From the NCBI GenBank assembly GCA_002348345.1, contig DEAY01000287.1:2102-15292 (forward strand): 13,191 nucleotides of DNA, in the 5' to 3' direction. Every line of letters begins with the position of its first letter. The stretch's first letter is position 1. Made by a program: the position numbers and the translations under genes. This DNA is from Verrucomicrobia bacterium UBA2970 (GTDB lineage: Bacteria; Verrucomicrobiota; Verrucomicrobiia; Limisphaerales; AAA164-E04). Below are positions 7,234 through 13,191 of the stretch, piece by piece. The notes under the pieces were generated by a model that did not search any database, was not told the DNA's origin, and saw nothing but the letters and a program-made list of their open reading frames with translations.

Positions 7234-8460
7234 TTATTTGATGTAATCTTGAATCGTGAAAATCGGCATCACCATGCCGACGAAAATAGTGCCGATAAAT
7301 CCCGCGATCATGAACAGCATGGCAGGCTCCATGAGCGCCACGGCGGTCTTCAGTTCCTGGTCGAGTTCCTTTTCTGTGACGTTCGCCAGGCGGATGAGCT
7401 CCTCGTCCAGTCGGCCGCTCTCTTCCGCGACGGAGATCATCTCAATCACCGAACCGGGAAAGAGTTTCTTGCACTCCCGCAGGCTGTTGCCCAATTGGTC
7501 GCCTTGCTTGACGCGTTCGATGCTGGAGGCAACCGCATCGACGAGGATCTGATTCCCGATTGACCGGCGAGCGACATTCAGGGCGTTGACCAGTGGCACG
7601 CCGGAGGCGATCAGTGTGCCCAGCATGCGACAGAACCGGGCCATGGCGAAGCGCCCGCTCAGGGGGCCGACGATGGGAGCATTCAACAGCCAGCCTTCCC
7701 AGAGCCGCCGCCCCTTGTCCGTGGCGAGCCACTGTTTGCCAAGATAAAGGGCAAAGAAGAAGCCGATTCCGAGAAAGATTCCGTAATTCTGGAAAAAGTC
7801 GCTGATGCTGACAATCACCCGAGTCAGGAGGGGAAGGGCGGCGCCAAAGCCCTCAAAGATAGTGGTGAAGCGCGGGATAAAGAACACCAGGAGAAAGATA
7901 AGAACGGCAATCGCCAGGGCGGCCAGAACCAGTGGGTAAATCGCCGCGGAGAGAACCTTGGATCGCAGTTCCTTGTCCCGTGCCTGAAAGTCGGCGATCT
8001 GTGTCAGCACCAGATCGAGAAAACCGCCCGTTTCCCCGGCTTGCACCATCGCGACGTAAACGCGTGGGAAGGTTTCCGGTGATTTTGACATCGCATCCGC
8101 CAGGGACATGCCGTCGACCACAAAGTCGTGAACTTCCCTCCACTTGGCGCCAGCCGCGGGGGTCGCGGCTTCTCGGTAAAGGATGACCAACGCGCGGCTC
8201 AGGGGAACGCCGGCGGCCAGGAGGCTGGAGAGGAGGCGCGTAAAATTCTCCAGCATGCTGAAGGTGATTCTCTTCGACTTCCATGGAAGCTCGAAAGAGC
8301 CCCCGCCGGCTCCGGAATCGCTCTGGGTCTCCTCAATCTTGACAGGCTTCATGCCCTCGGAGGCGATCTGTTTGAGGGCCTCCGACCGGCCGGCGGCCTC
8401 GAGAATGCCCCGGGTCATCGATCCGTCGGCTTGAATTGCCTTGTACTCGAATGCCGCCAT
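7234..8460 (-). CDS. gspF: T2SS inner-membrane platform protein GspF
   Basis: This polytopic inner-membrane protein couples the ATPase to pseudopilus assembly. The 408 aa match the family length. The N-terminus reads FEYKAIQADGSMTRGILEA, as in GspF/PilC. Two homologous cytoplasmic repeats are clear: about 73-170 (FTRLLSSLLAAGVPLSRAL; MVQAGETGGFLD) and about 276-370 (FCRMLGTLIASGVPLVNAL; SVAEESGRLDE). Membrane helices lie at about 173-194, 224-241 and 378-399. A short flexible stretch, SDSGAGGGS, separates the N-terminal segment from repeat one. The start is 6 nt after the gspE stop, with AAGGGA overlapping that stop as a ribosome binding site. Confidence 0.96.
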   Translation of the reverse strand: MAAFEYKAIQADGSMTRGILEAAGRSEALKQIASEGMKPVKIEETQSDSGAGGGSFELPWKSKRITFSMLENFTRLLSSLLAAGVPLSRALVILYREAATPAAGAKWREVHDFVVDGMSLADAMSKSPETFPRVYVAMVQAGETGGFLDLVLTQIADFQARDKELRSKVLSAAIYPLVLAALAIAVLIFLLVFFIPRFTTIFEGFGAALPLLTRVIVSISDFFQNYGIFLGIGFFFALYLGKQWLATDKGRRLWEGWLLNAPIVGPLSGRFAMARFCRMLGTLIASGVPLVNALNVARRSIGNQILVDAVASSIERVKQGDQLGNSLRECKKLFPGSVIEMISVAEESGRLDEELIRLANVTEKELDQELKTAVALMEPAMLFMIAGFIGTIFVGMVMPIFTIQDYIK

Positions 8461-8466
8461 GATCGC

Positions 8467-10143
8467 TTATCCCTTTGCGACAATCGCTTGCTCGTCTTTG
8501 GTGACGCGCATGACCTCGTCGGGGGTGGTCATGCCCTGATGAACAAGCCGCCATCCGTCGTCGTTCAATAAGGTCATGCCCTCGGCCTTGGCTCGTTCAC
8601 GGAGTTCGCCGCTGGAGCGATGTTGCAGGGACATTTCGCGGATCTTGGCCGTCATATCCATCATCTCAAAGATCGCGTGCCGTCCGTGATATCCTGTTTG
8701 TCGGCATGATTCACACCCATTGGCCTGATAAACCGTGATCTCGGCGGCGATTCCCAGTTGTTGACGCACATTGTTCATCCGCTCCGAGGTGTCGGGGGAT
8801 TTGCAGTCCGGACAGAGAAGGCGGACCAGACGCTGGGCCAGCACGGCTTCCACCGAGGAAGCGACCAAGTAGGGCTCGACGCCCATGTCAATCAGGCGTG
8901 AAACCGCGCCGGGTGCGTCGTTGGTATGGAGGGTCGAGAACACCAGGTGACCGGTGAGGGAAGCCTGCACGGCGATCTGGGCCGTCTCCTTGTCCCGAAT
9001 CTCACCAATGAGCAGGACATCCGGATCGTGTCGCAGAATGGCTCGCAGACCTCGGGCAAAGGTGAGACCGGCCTTTTCCGAGACCTGGATTTGATTGATG
9101 CCGCGGATCTGGTATTCGATCGGATCCTCAATGGTGATGATTTTCCGCACCATATCATTGATTTCGCCCAGGGCCGTGTAAAGCGTTGTCGTCTTCCCGC
9201 TTCCCGTCGGGCCCGTCACCAGAACGATCCCGTGCGGCAATCCCAGGACCCGCTCGAAGAGTCCCAACTCGCGTTCCGCCATGCCTAACTGGCGCAGGCC
9301 GATGACGGATCCATCCTGGCGCAGCAAACGCATCACGACGGCTTCGCCGTGCAGCATGGGGATGATGGAGACGCGGACATCGACGTCGGATTCGTTGACT
9401 CGGATCTTGATGCGACCGTCTTGCGGGACCCGTTTCTCGGCGATGTTGAGATGGCTGAGGATCTTGACGCGGGAAACGATCGCCGGTTGAAAGCGTTTGA
9501 TCTCGGCGGGAACCGGAACATCTTGCAAGACGCCGTCAATCCGGTAGCGGATCTGGAGCTCGTTTTCGAACGGTTCGAGATGAATATCGGTGGCTCGGAG
9601 CTCAATGGCGTCGCTGAGGACTTGGTTGACGAATCGAATAATGGAGGCGTCTTCGGCCGCGCTATCCAGATCGGTGTCTTCCGCGAAGCCCTCATCGACC
9701 ACCTGGAAGGCCTCGTCTTCCTTGAGGGTGTCAATCGTGTCGGCACCGACACCCAGCCGCTTCTTGATCTCCTTCTGAATGATTCCCGAAGGCGCGAGGA
9801 CGGGGGTGAGTTTCAACCCGGTCATCGTCTTCAGGGTATCCAAGCCGCGGGTGGCGAAGAGGCGGCTGGTGGCCACCTCGATCGTGCCGTTGACCCGGCG
9901 GAGCGGGAGGAGCTCTTCCTTGAGTAACACGCGGGCCGGGAACTGCGAGAGCAGTTCCCGATCCGGTTCGACCGATTCAAGATCGGTAAAGCTCACCCCG
10001 TATTCGTCCGCCAGCCATTGGAGGATCGAATCCTCGTTCTCGACCAGAGGGGAATGGCCCTGGCTGGCCTTCGCTTCCAGCGAGGTGACATCGGCGGAAG
10101 AGAGCTGCCGGGCGGCAACCATTTGTTCGAGGAGTTCGGTCAT
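8467..10143 (-). CDS. gspE: T2SS assembly ATPase GspE
   Basis: GspE is the cytoplasmic hexameric ATPase that powers pseudopilus assembly. All secretion-ATPase elements are present in the 558 aa: Walker A GPTGSGKT (311-318), Asp box ITIEDPIEY (336-344), Walker B region DPDVLLIGEIRD (373-384), His box LTGHLVFSTLHT (397-408), and a zinc-binding tetracysteine at C444, C447, C477 and C480. The N-terminal N1E-like domain (about 1-145) would dock on GspL, and the N2E domain reads ATDIHLEPF...RYRIDGVLQD. The zinc site and position identify GspE/PilB rather than the retraction ATPase PilT. The start ATG 10143 has no clear Shine-Dalgarno; an inverted repeat, GAGAC-CA-GTCTC, lies directly before it at 10144-10155. 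Confidence 0.96.
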   Translation of the reverse strand: MTELLEQMVAARQLSSADVTSLEAKASQGHSPLVENEDSILQWLADEYGVSFTDLESVEPDRELLSQFPARVLLKEELLPLRRVNGTIEVATSRLFATRGLDTLKTMTGLKLTPVLAPSGIIQKEIKKRLGVGADTIDTLKEDEAFQVVDEGFAEDTDLDSAAEDASIIRFVNQVLSDAIELRATDIHLEPFENELQIRYRIDGVLQDVPVPAEIKRFQPAIVSRVKILSHLNIAEKRVPQDGRIKIRVNESDVDVRVSIIPMLHGEAVVMRLLRQDGSVIGLRQLGMAERELGLFERVLGLPHGIVLVTGPTGSGKTTTLYTALGEINDMVRKIITIEDPIEYQIRGINQIQVSEKAGLTFARGLRAILRHDPDVLLIGEIRDKETAQIAVQASLTGHLVFSTLHTNDAPGAVSRLIDMGVEPYLVASSVEAVLAQRLVRLLCPDCKSPDTSERMNNVRQQLGIAAEITVYQANGCESCRQTGYHGRHAIFEMMDMTAKIREMSLQHRSSGELRERAKAEGMTLLNDDGWRLVHQGMTTPDEVMRVTKDEQAIVAKG

Positions 10144-10158
10144 GAGACTGGTCTCTTG

Positions 10159-10178
10159 GGGTCGGGTGAGCCCGAGCC
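10159..10178 (-). other. Small hairpin in the gap between the first gene and gspE
   Basis: In the 44-nt gap, TCGGG (10171-10175 read on the minus strand) and CCCGA (10162-10166) can pair around a 4-nt loop. No T-run follows, so it is not a standard terminator. It could modestly affect read-through or message stability between the first gene and gspE, or be chance in GC-rich sequence. Confidence 0.25.
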
Positions 10179-10187
10179 TTGGCTTGC

Positions 10188-10691
10188 TCAGTCCAGAAGC
10201 CCCATCAGCACCAGGTTGGCTTCCTGTTTCAGGGTCAGTAATTGACGCAGTTCGTTGCGCGCTTTCTTCAACTCGGCCGCTTGTTTCTTTTGTGCGGACC
10301 GGTGGGCTGCCAGGGCCGACTTGATGGCCCCATCGTCACCCTTCTCGATGGCCTTGCTGAGGGGGTTGTCGGATCCGCGACTGCTTCGGCTGGAGCGATT
10401 GCCATCCCCGCCGCGGCCACCACGACTTCCGCCTCGACTAAAGGCAGAGAAGCGGGAGGTTCGACCGGAGAATTGTTTCTCAACGATCCCGATGACCATG
10501 GGTTTGAGGACGGACCACTCGTCATCCGAAACCTCGAGGACCTCCTGGTAGCGTTCGGACAGCCGCTCCATCATTTGACCCCGGTCGAAGCCGCCGCGTT
10601 GAGCCTGGGCGGTGACGCTGAGGAGAATCGTGCCCGCGATGAGAGCGAAGAATCGAGTCTTGAACATGGGTTTCATGGAATTCATATGCAT
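10188..10691 (-). CDS. Unrecognised secreted protein at the head of the T2SS operon (Spy/CpxP-like features)
   Basis: I do not recognise this 167-aa protein with certainty. A signal peptide is clear (FFALIAGTILLSVTAQAQ, cleavage near residue 30), so it should be periplasmic or surface-exposed. A helical segment follows (MMERLSERYQEVLEVSDDEW, 40-59). Next is a Ser/Arg/Gly-rich low-complexity stretch at about 86-107, then a charged amphipathic helix (about 111-150) ending LLTLKQEANLVLMGLLD. The helical make-up and the LTLKQ motif (152-156) recall the LTxxQ motif of Spy/CpxP periplasmic chaperones, but that is only a resemblance. Four in-frame ATGs (10691, 10685, 10676, 10667) could serve as start, none with a good ribosome binding site; 10676 or 10667 would give the most compact signal peptide. 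It precedes gspE by 44 nt on the same strand, so co-transcription with the T2SS is likely. Confidence 0.75.
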   Translation of the reverse strand: MHMNSMKPMFKTRFFALIAGTILLSVTAQAQRGGFDRGQMMERLSERYQEVLEVSDDEWSVLKPMVIGIVEKQFSGRTSRFSAFSRGGSRGGRGGDGNRSSRSSRGSDNPLSKAIEKGDDGAIKSALAAHRSAQKKQAAELKKARNELRQLLTLKQEANLVLMGLLD

Positions 10692-11020
10692 GTGGATTGG
10701 GCGTCTTGTTGGTTTGATGAGCCGATCAAGGTCTCTTTTCTACGGTTTGGAAAAAAAAGTCCCTCGTCGAACTCCTGACACGAGAGTGCGCAAAATTTGC
10801 TCACTGGTGAAGCGATTCGCCCGAGAGAACCCCTGGAAGTGCCGGTGTGGTGCCGAGTTTCCCTGAAGATTCATCGTTTGAACTGCCAGAGAAGACGATT
10901 CGGATGAGAGGAAGGTTACAGGCTTCACTCGGGCGCATCAAACAATCGGGAGTTTTCGAGAGCCTGGAGCCGGCTCAACGAACAGCACGGAATGTTCCCG
11001 GGGCTGGTGAAGTTCCCACC
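10692..11020. other. Intergenic region without a convincing gene
   Basis: These 329 nt separate the SMP-30 gene from the operon's first gene, both on the minus strand. The only minus-strand open frame here (10740-10928) lacks a ribosome binding site and resembles no family I know; the plus-strand frame is antisense to the SMP-30 gene. The T2SS operon promoter should lie here, but I cannot point to a convincing -35/-10 pair. A weak terminator-like element sits near 10751-10784. Confidence 0.5.
10751..10784 (-). terminator. Weak candidate intrinsic terminator after the SMP-30 gene
   Basis: On the minus strand CTCGT (10784-10780) can pair with ACGAG (10767-10763) across a 12-nt loop, followed by 4 nt and then eight T residues (10758-10751). 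The T-run is convincing, the 5-bp stem is weak. It would end transcription from the SMP-30 gene about 240 nt after its stop and isolate the T2SS operon. Alternatively the A/T run is part of the operon's promoter region. Confidence 0.3.
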
Positions 11021-12031
11021 TCAGCGCCGGGGGCGATAAGAGGCCTTGCCCGCAATCCGAGTTCTCAGGCTGAGGAGTTTGGTGCCGCAGGTGATATAAA
11101 GCGTCCTCAAATCCGCCCCGCCGAAGGTGCAATTGGTCAGCGTATCCTCGGGCGTTTCGACAAAATCCAACAACCTGCCGTCGGGGGAAAAGACATGGAT
11201 TCCGGGTTTGGTATCCAGCGTCTCGCTGGTGTCTCGAGTGGCGTGAAGCCCGGCGGCGATGTAGAGGTTCCCCTCGGCATCAATACACATTCCGTCACCA
11301 CTGCGGCCAGGATAGAAGTCATGGACGATCCGGGCCCCCCCGAGATCGCCGTTCTCGTCGATGGAATAGGCCCGGACATCGCGATGGTGGTGGGCATCCG
11401 GGTGGGCTTCAATCAGGTAAAGGGTGGACTCATCGGGCGAGATCACCAGCCCGTTGGGCATATGAACCTCGGGCGAGGCGAGGACTTGCTTCAGCCGTCC
11501 GTTGGGATCGATGCGGTAGACCGAATTGACATTCCCCTCCTTGGGATCGGCTGCGCCGGGGCGTGAGGAAAAGTAGATTCGGCCCTTGGAATCGAAATCG
11601 AGGTCATTGGGCGCCGCCAGGGGAAAACTGCGAAAGGCGTGGGCGAGCACGGTGAGGAGTTTTGAATCCAGATCGGTTCGCGTGACTTGACCCGCGCCGC
11701 CCTCGCAGGCGAGCAGATTTCCCGCGGCATCAAAGCGAAGGCCGTTGGCTTTTCGGCTCGGGTAGCGGAAAGACGTCAGGGAACGGGTCACCGGATCCCA
11801 GCGCAAAATCTGCTCGGCCGGAATATTGGTGAAGAACACGATCCCGTCGGCATCCACCGCCGGGCCTTCGCTGAAGATCGTATCCCCGGGGATGATTGTC
11901 TCCAGACGGACCGGCCCGAGATAACTCCCGGAATCGATCCCCTCATAGTGGGTTGCGCCAGCCACGGGAGGCGATGGAAAGACCAAGAGGGCGATGAGAG
12001 AACCAAGCGCCAAGGGGACTCGTTGCTTCAT
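11021..12031 (-). CDS. Exported SMP-30/gluconolactonase-like beta-propeller protein
   Basis: The 336-aa protein belongs to the SMP-30/gluconolactonase/LRE-like family of six-bladed beta-propellers, many of which are metal-dependent lactonases. A signal peptide (LALGSLIALLVFPSPPVAGA, about 7-26) predicts export. Likely metal ligands are in their usual contexts: Glu55 in SEGP, Asn142 in PNDLDFD, Asn193 in MPNGL and Asp246 in GDGM. The late family motif TNCTFGGADLRTLYIT (299-314) is also present. Substrate cannot be told from sequence; sugar lactone hydrolysis is the family default, but many exported members of such bacteria are uncharacterised. It is transcribed in the same direction as the T2SS operon but 329 nt away, so it is probably a separate unit. 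It could be a T2SS substrate, with no direct evidence. Confidence 0.9.
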   Translation of the reverse strand: MKQRVPLALGSLIALLVFPSPPVAGATHYEGIDSGSYLGPVRLETIIPGDTIFSEGPAVDADGIVFFTNIPAEQILRWDPVTRSLTSFRYPSRKANGLRFDAAGNLLACEGGAGQVTRTDLDSKLLTVLAHAFRSFPLAAPNDLDFDSKGRIYFSSRPGAADPKEGNVNSVYRIDPNGRLKQVLASPEVHMPNGLVISPDESTLYLIEAHPDAHHHRDVRAYSIDENGDLGGARIVHDFYPGRSGDGMCIDAEGNLYIAAGLHATRDTSETLDTKPGIHVFSPDGRLLDFVETPEDTLTNCTFGGADLRTLYITCGTKLLSLRTRIAGKASYRPRR

Positions 12032-12038
12032 GAAGGGG

Positions 12039-12066
12039 ATGCTACCGAAGCCCTCTTGGGCGTCAA
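12039..12066 (-). promoter_or_regulatory. Candidate promoter for the SMP-30 gene
   Basis: On the minus strand TTGACG (12066-12061) and TAGCAT (12044-12039) are separated by 16 nt and match sigma-70 boxes at 5 of 6 and 4 of 6 positions. The -10 ends 7 nt before the ATG at 12031, so transcription from it would start at or next to the start codon and give an almost leaderless message. No Shine-Dalgarno precedes this ATG, which is consistent with that. Confidence 0.4.
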
Positions 12067-12145
12067 CGACTCAACGGGGTCGGAGGCCGGGCGGGAGGGA
12101 TTGATCGCGATGGGGGTTGGAATACGAAATCCGGGAGATTGGGCA

Positions 12146-12174
12146 TTGAAACCTGGTCTTGGCGCGACTAAGTT
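12146..12174 (+). promoter_or_regulatory. Candidate promoter for tRNA-Thr
   Basis: TTGAAA (12146-12151) and TAAGTT (12169-12174) are 17 nt apart, the optimal sigma-70 spacing. The -35 matches at 5 of 6; the -10 keeps the T, A and final T. The start would fall near 12181, leaving a leader of about 30 nt before the tRNA, a usual arrangement. Confidence 0.45.
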
Positions 12175-12209
12175 TCGGGGGTCGCCGTCTTGGCTGACCT
12201 CCCGCCCGC

Positions 12210-12284
12210 GCCAGTTTAGCTCAGTGGTAGAGCAACGGTTTTGTAAACCGTCGGTCGTCGGTTCGAATCCGACAACTGGCTCCA
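12210..12284 (+). tRNA. tRNA-Thr (anticodon TGT), CCA encoded
   Basis: A complete cloverleaf can be folded by eye. The acceptor stem is GCCAGTT/AACTGGC with discriminator T and encoded CCA (12282-12284). The D arm is GCTC/GAGC. The anticodon stem ACGGT/ACCGT encloses the 7-nt loop TTTGTAA, placing TGT at positions 34-36, which reads threonine ACA codons. The T arm is GTCGG/CCGAC with loop TTCGAAT. All stems are perfectly paired, so the gene is intact. An integrase gene begins 93 nt downstream, marking this tRNA as a likely insertion site in which the 3' part of the gene has been restored by the incoming element. Confidence 0.97.
12250..12284 (+). other. Probable attachment site (attL/attR core) in the tRNA-Thr 3' end
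   Basis: Tyrosine recombinases of integrative elements usually recombine within the 3' half of a tRNA gene, often the T arm to the CCA end. The adjacent integrase implies the core lies about here. The exact limits cannot be set because the partner repeat is beyond the right edge; no second copy of the T-arm/acceptor sequence is visible in the window. Confidence 0.45.
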
Positions 12285-12330
12285 CGCTATCAAGGACTTA
12301 CGAAGATTCGTCCAATTAGGGCTTCCTTCC

Positions 12331-12348
12331 ATTGACAGATAATTGACA
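12331..12348 (+). repeat. Direct repeat ATTGACA, 11-bp period, before the integrase
   Basis: ATTGACA occurs at 12331-12337 and again at 12342-12348, one helical turn apart, between the tRNA and the integrase start. It could be a pair of recombinase arm-type or regulator half-sites. The second copy also contains a perfect -35 box (TTGACA, 12343-12348), 17 nt before a poor -10 (GACCAT, 12366-12371). With two copies of only 7 bp, chance is possible. Confidence 0.35.
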
Positions 12349-12377
12349 CCAATTTGCCCTGATGCGACCATGAGCGC

Positions 12378-13191
12378 ATGAGGAAACCTTCCGTTTCTGT
12401 CGGCCCCTACAACCATTCTCCCACTAGCAAATGGGTGGTCTCCTACACCAAGGATTCAAAGCGCCGTAGGGAGTTCTTCAGAACCAAGAAAGAAGCCACG
12501 ACTCGTCAGGATCAGATTCTCATTGAGCTGGAGAATCTGGGGAACAAGGCATTTGAGATCAGTGATGATCTGAGGCTGGAGGCTGTTCAATGCGCTGAGC
12601 GACTTTCTCCTTTCAAAGGAAGCCTTTCGGAGGCTGTGGACTTCTACTTGGCCCATCTTGAGGCCTCCAGGAAAAGCTGCAGTATTGCGCAGTTAGTAGA
12701 AGACTACCTTGGGTCAAAATCTAGGAGCAAGAAGCGTAAACGACACCTGGATGATCTCAGAAGCCGATTAGGGCGCTTCACAGAGGCTTTTGGAGCAACC
12801 ATAGCCGAATGCATCAAAGCAAAGGAAATCGAGCTGTGGATACATGATCTAGGGGTGGAACCACAGACGATGAACAATTACCGAACCGTCATTAGTGGCC
12901 TGTTCTCGTATGCTCTGAAACACGGTTTTGTGAATGAGAACCCCGTTGCCAAGATCGACAAAGTCAAGGTTCCAACCAAGGACATCACCATCCTCACGCC
13001 TGGACAGTTGAGAAAACTGTTCGGCTTAGCGGACCAACGAATCCATGCGTACATTGCCATCGCTGCATTCGCTGGTCTCAGGATAGCCGAGCTGGACAAA
13101 CTTCATTGGGACAATGTGAACCTTGATTCGGGGCTCATTGAGGTCACTGCTGGCAACTCCAAGACCTCCAGCCGAAGGCACGTAACAATCC
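12378..13191 (+). CDS. Tyrosine recombinase (phage-type integrase), 3' end beyond the window
   Basis: I translated 271 codons from ATG 12378 with no stop before the right edge. The N-terminal region (about 18-55: WVVSYTKDSKRRREFFRTKKEA) has the pattern of an arm-binding domain. A SAM-like core-binding domain follows at about 104-195 (TMNNYRTVISGLFSYALKHG, then ENPVAKI). The catalytic domain begins near 205 and contains box I with the catalytic Arg at 235 (AGLRIAELDKLHWDNV) and the beta-hairpin Lys, probably 262 (GNSKTSSRRHVTI). The box II HxxR and the nucleophilic Tyr should be outside the window. An in-frame stop at 12360-12362 makes 12378 the first possible ATG; no Shine-Dalgarno precedes it. 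One sampled line is 52% G+C against 63% in gspE. It reads away from the tRNA into the element it presumably mobilises. Confidence 0.93.
   Translation, partial: MRKPSVSVGPYNHSPTSKWVVSYTKDSKRRREFFRTKKEATTRQDQILIELENLGNKAFEISDDLRLEAVQCAERLSPFKGSLSEAVDFYLAHLEASRKSCSIAQLVEDYLGSKSRSKKRKRHLDDLRSRLGRFTEAFGATIAECIKAKEIELWIHDLGVEPQTMNNYRTVISGLFSYALKHGFVNENPVAKIDKVKVPTKDITILTPGQLRKLFGLADQRIHAYIAIAAFAGLRIAELDKLHWDNVNLDSGLIEVTAGNSKTSSRRHVTI

Noticed and set aside
10740..10928. 62-codon minus-strand open frame in the gap before the operon
   Set aside because: No ribosome binding site, no recognisable features, and it contains the T-run of the terminator-like element.
10960..10976. GAGCC/GGCTC inverted repeat after the SMP-30 stop, considered as a terminator
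   Set aside because: Only 5 bp and no T-run follows on either strand.
10847..11566. 239-codon plus-strand open frame
   Set aside because: It is antisense to the well-supported SMP-30 gene and shows no recognisable domain or ribosome binding site.
12216..12416. 66-codon minus-strand open frame across the tRNA
   Set aside because: It runs antisense through tRNA-Thr and the integrase start; not plausible as a gene.
1..13191. CRISPR array, insertion sequence, rRNA or toxin-antitoxin pair
   Set aside because: No regularly spaced repeats, no transposase-like frame or terminal inverted repeats, no rRNA-like sequence and no small overlapping gene pair of that kind were seen.

Overview
The window reads as bacterial chromosome, dense and GC-rich (one sampled line in gspE is 63% G+C). 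It holds a minus-strand type II secretion system (T2SS) operon, a separate exported SMP-30-family gene, and the left edge of a tRNA-inserted mobile element. The host is probably a member of the PVC group (Verrucomicrobiota or Planctomycetota). Two clues point there: the RARAFTLLEL pseudopilin style in GspH, and a GspK carrying an EF-hand-like insert. This placement is inference, since no 16S or ribosomal marker is present.

Positions 1-10691 (all minus, so read right to left): an unrecognised secreted 167-aa protein comes first, followed by gspE, gspF, gspG, gspH, gspI, gspJ, gspK, gspL, gspM, a GspC/GspN-like gene and gspD. gspD runs off the left edge with 374 codons visible. From gspE onward the genes overlap or nearly touch (ATGA-type overlaps, gaps of at most 10 nt), so this should be one translationally coupled operon. 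The order E-F-G-H-I-J-K-L-M-(N/C)-D matches the Xanthomonas xps arrangement rather than the classical gspC-to-O order. GspE (ATPase) and GspF form the cytoplasmic and inner-membrane motor. GspG is the major pseudopilin and GspH/I/J/K the minor ones. GspL/M form the assembly platform, the GspC-like protein bridges to the outer membrane, and GspD is the secretin. No prepilin peptidase (GspO) or pilotin is in the window.

A recurring oddity is Ser/Arg/Gly-rich low-complexity sequence in three envelope proteins of the operon: GspD (two inserts), the GspC-like protein, and the unknown first protein.

Positions 10692-11020 have no convincing gene, only a weak terminator-like element. Positions 11021-12031 (minus) encode an exported SMP-30/gluconolactonase-like beta-propeller. 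Positions 12210-12284 (plus) are tRNA-Thr(UGU) with an encoded CCA and a plausible upstream promoter.

From 12378 to the right edge (plus) runs a tyrosine recombinase, open at the edge, with 271 codons visible. Its position 93 nt after the tRNA, and its lower G+C (52% in one sampled line), indicate that an integrated element begins at the tRNA and extends beyond the window.
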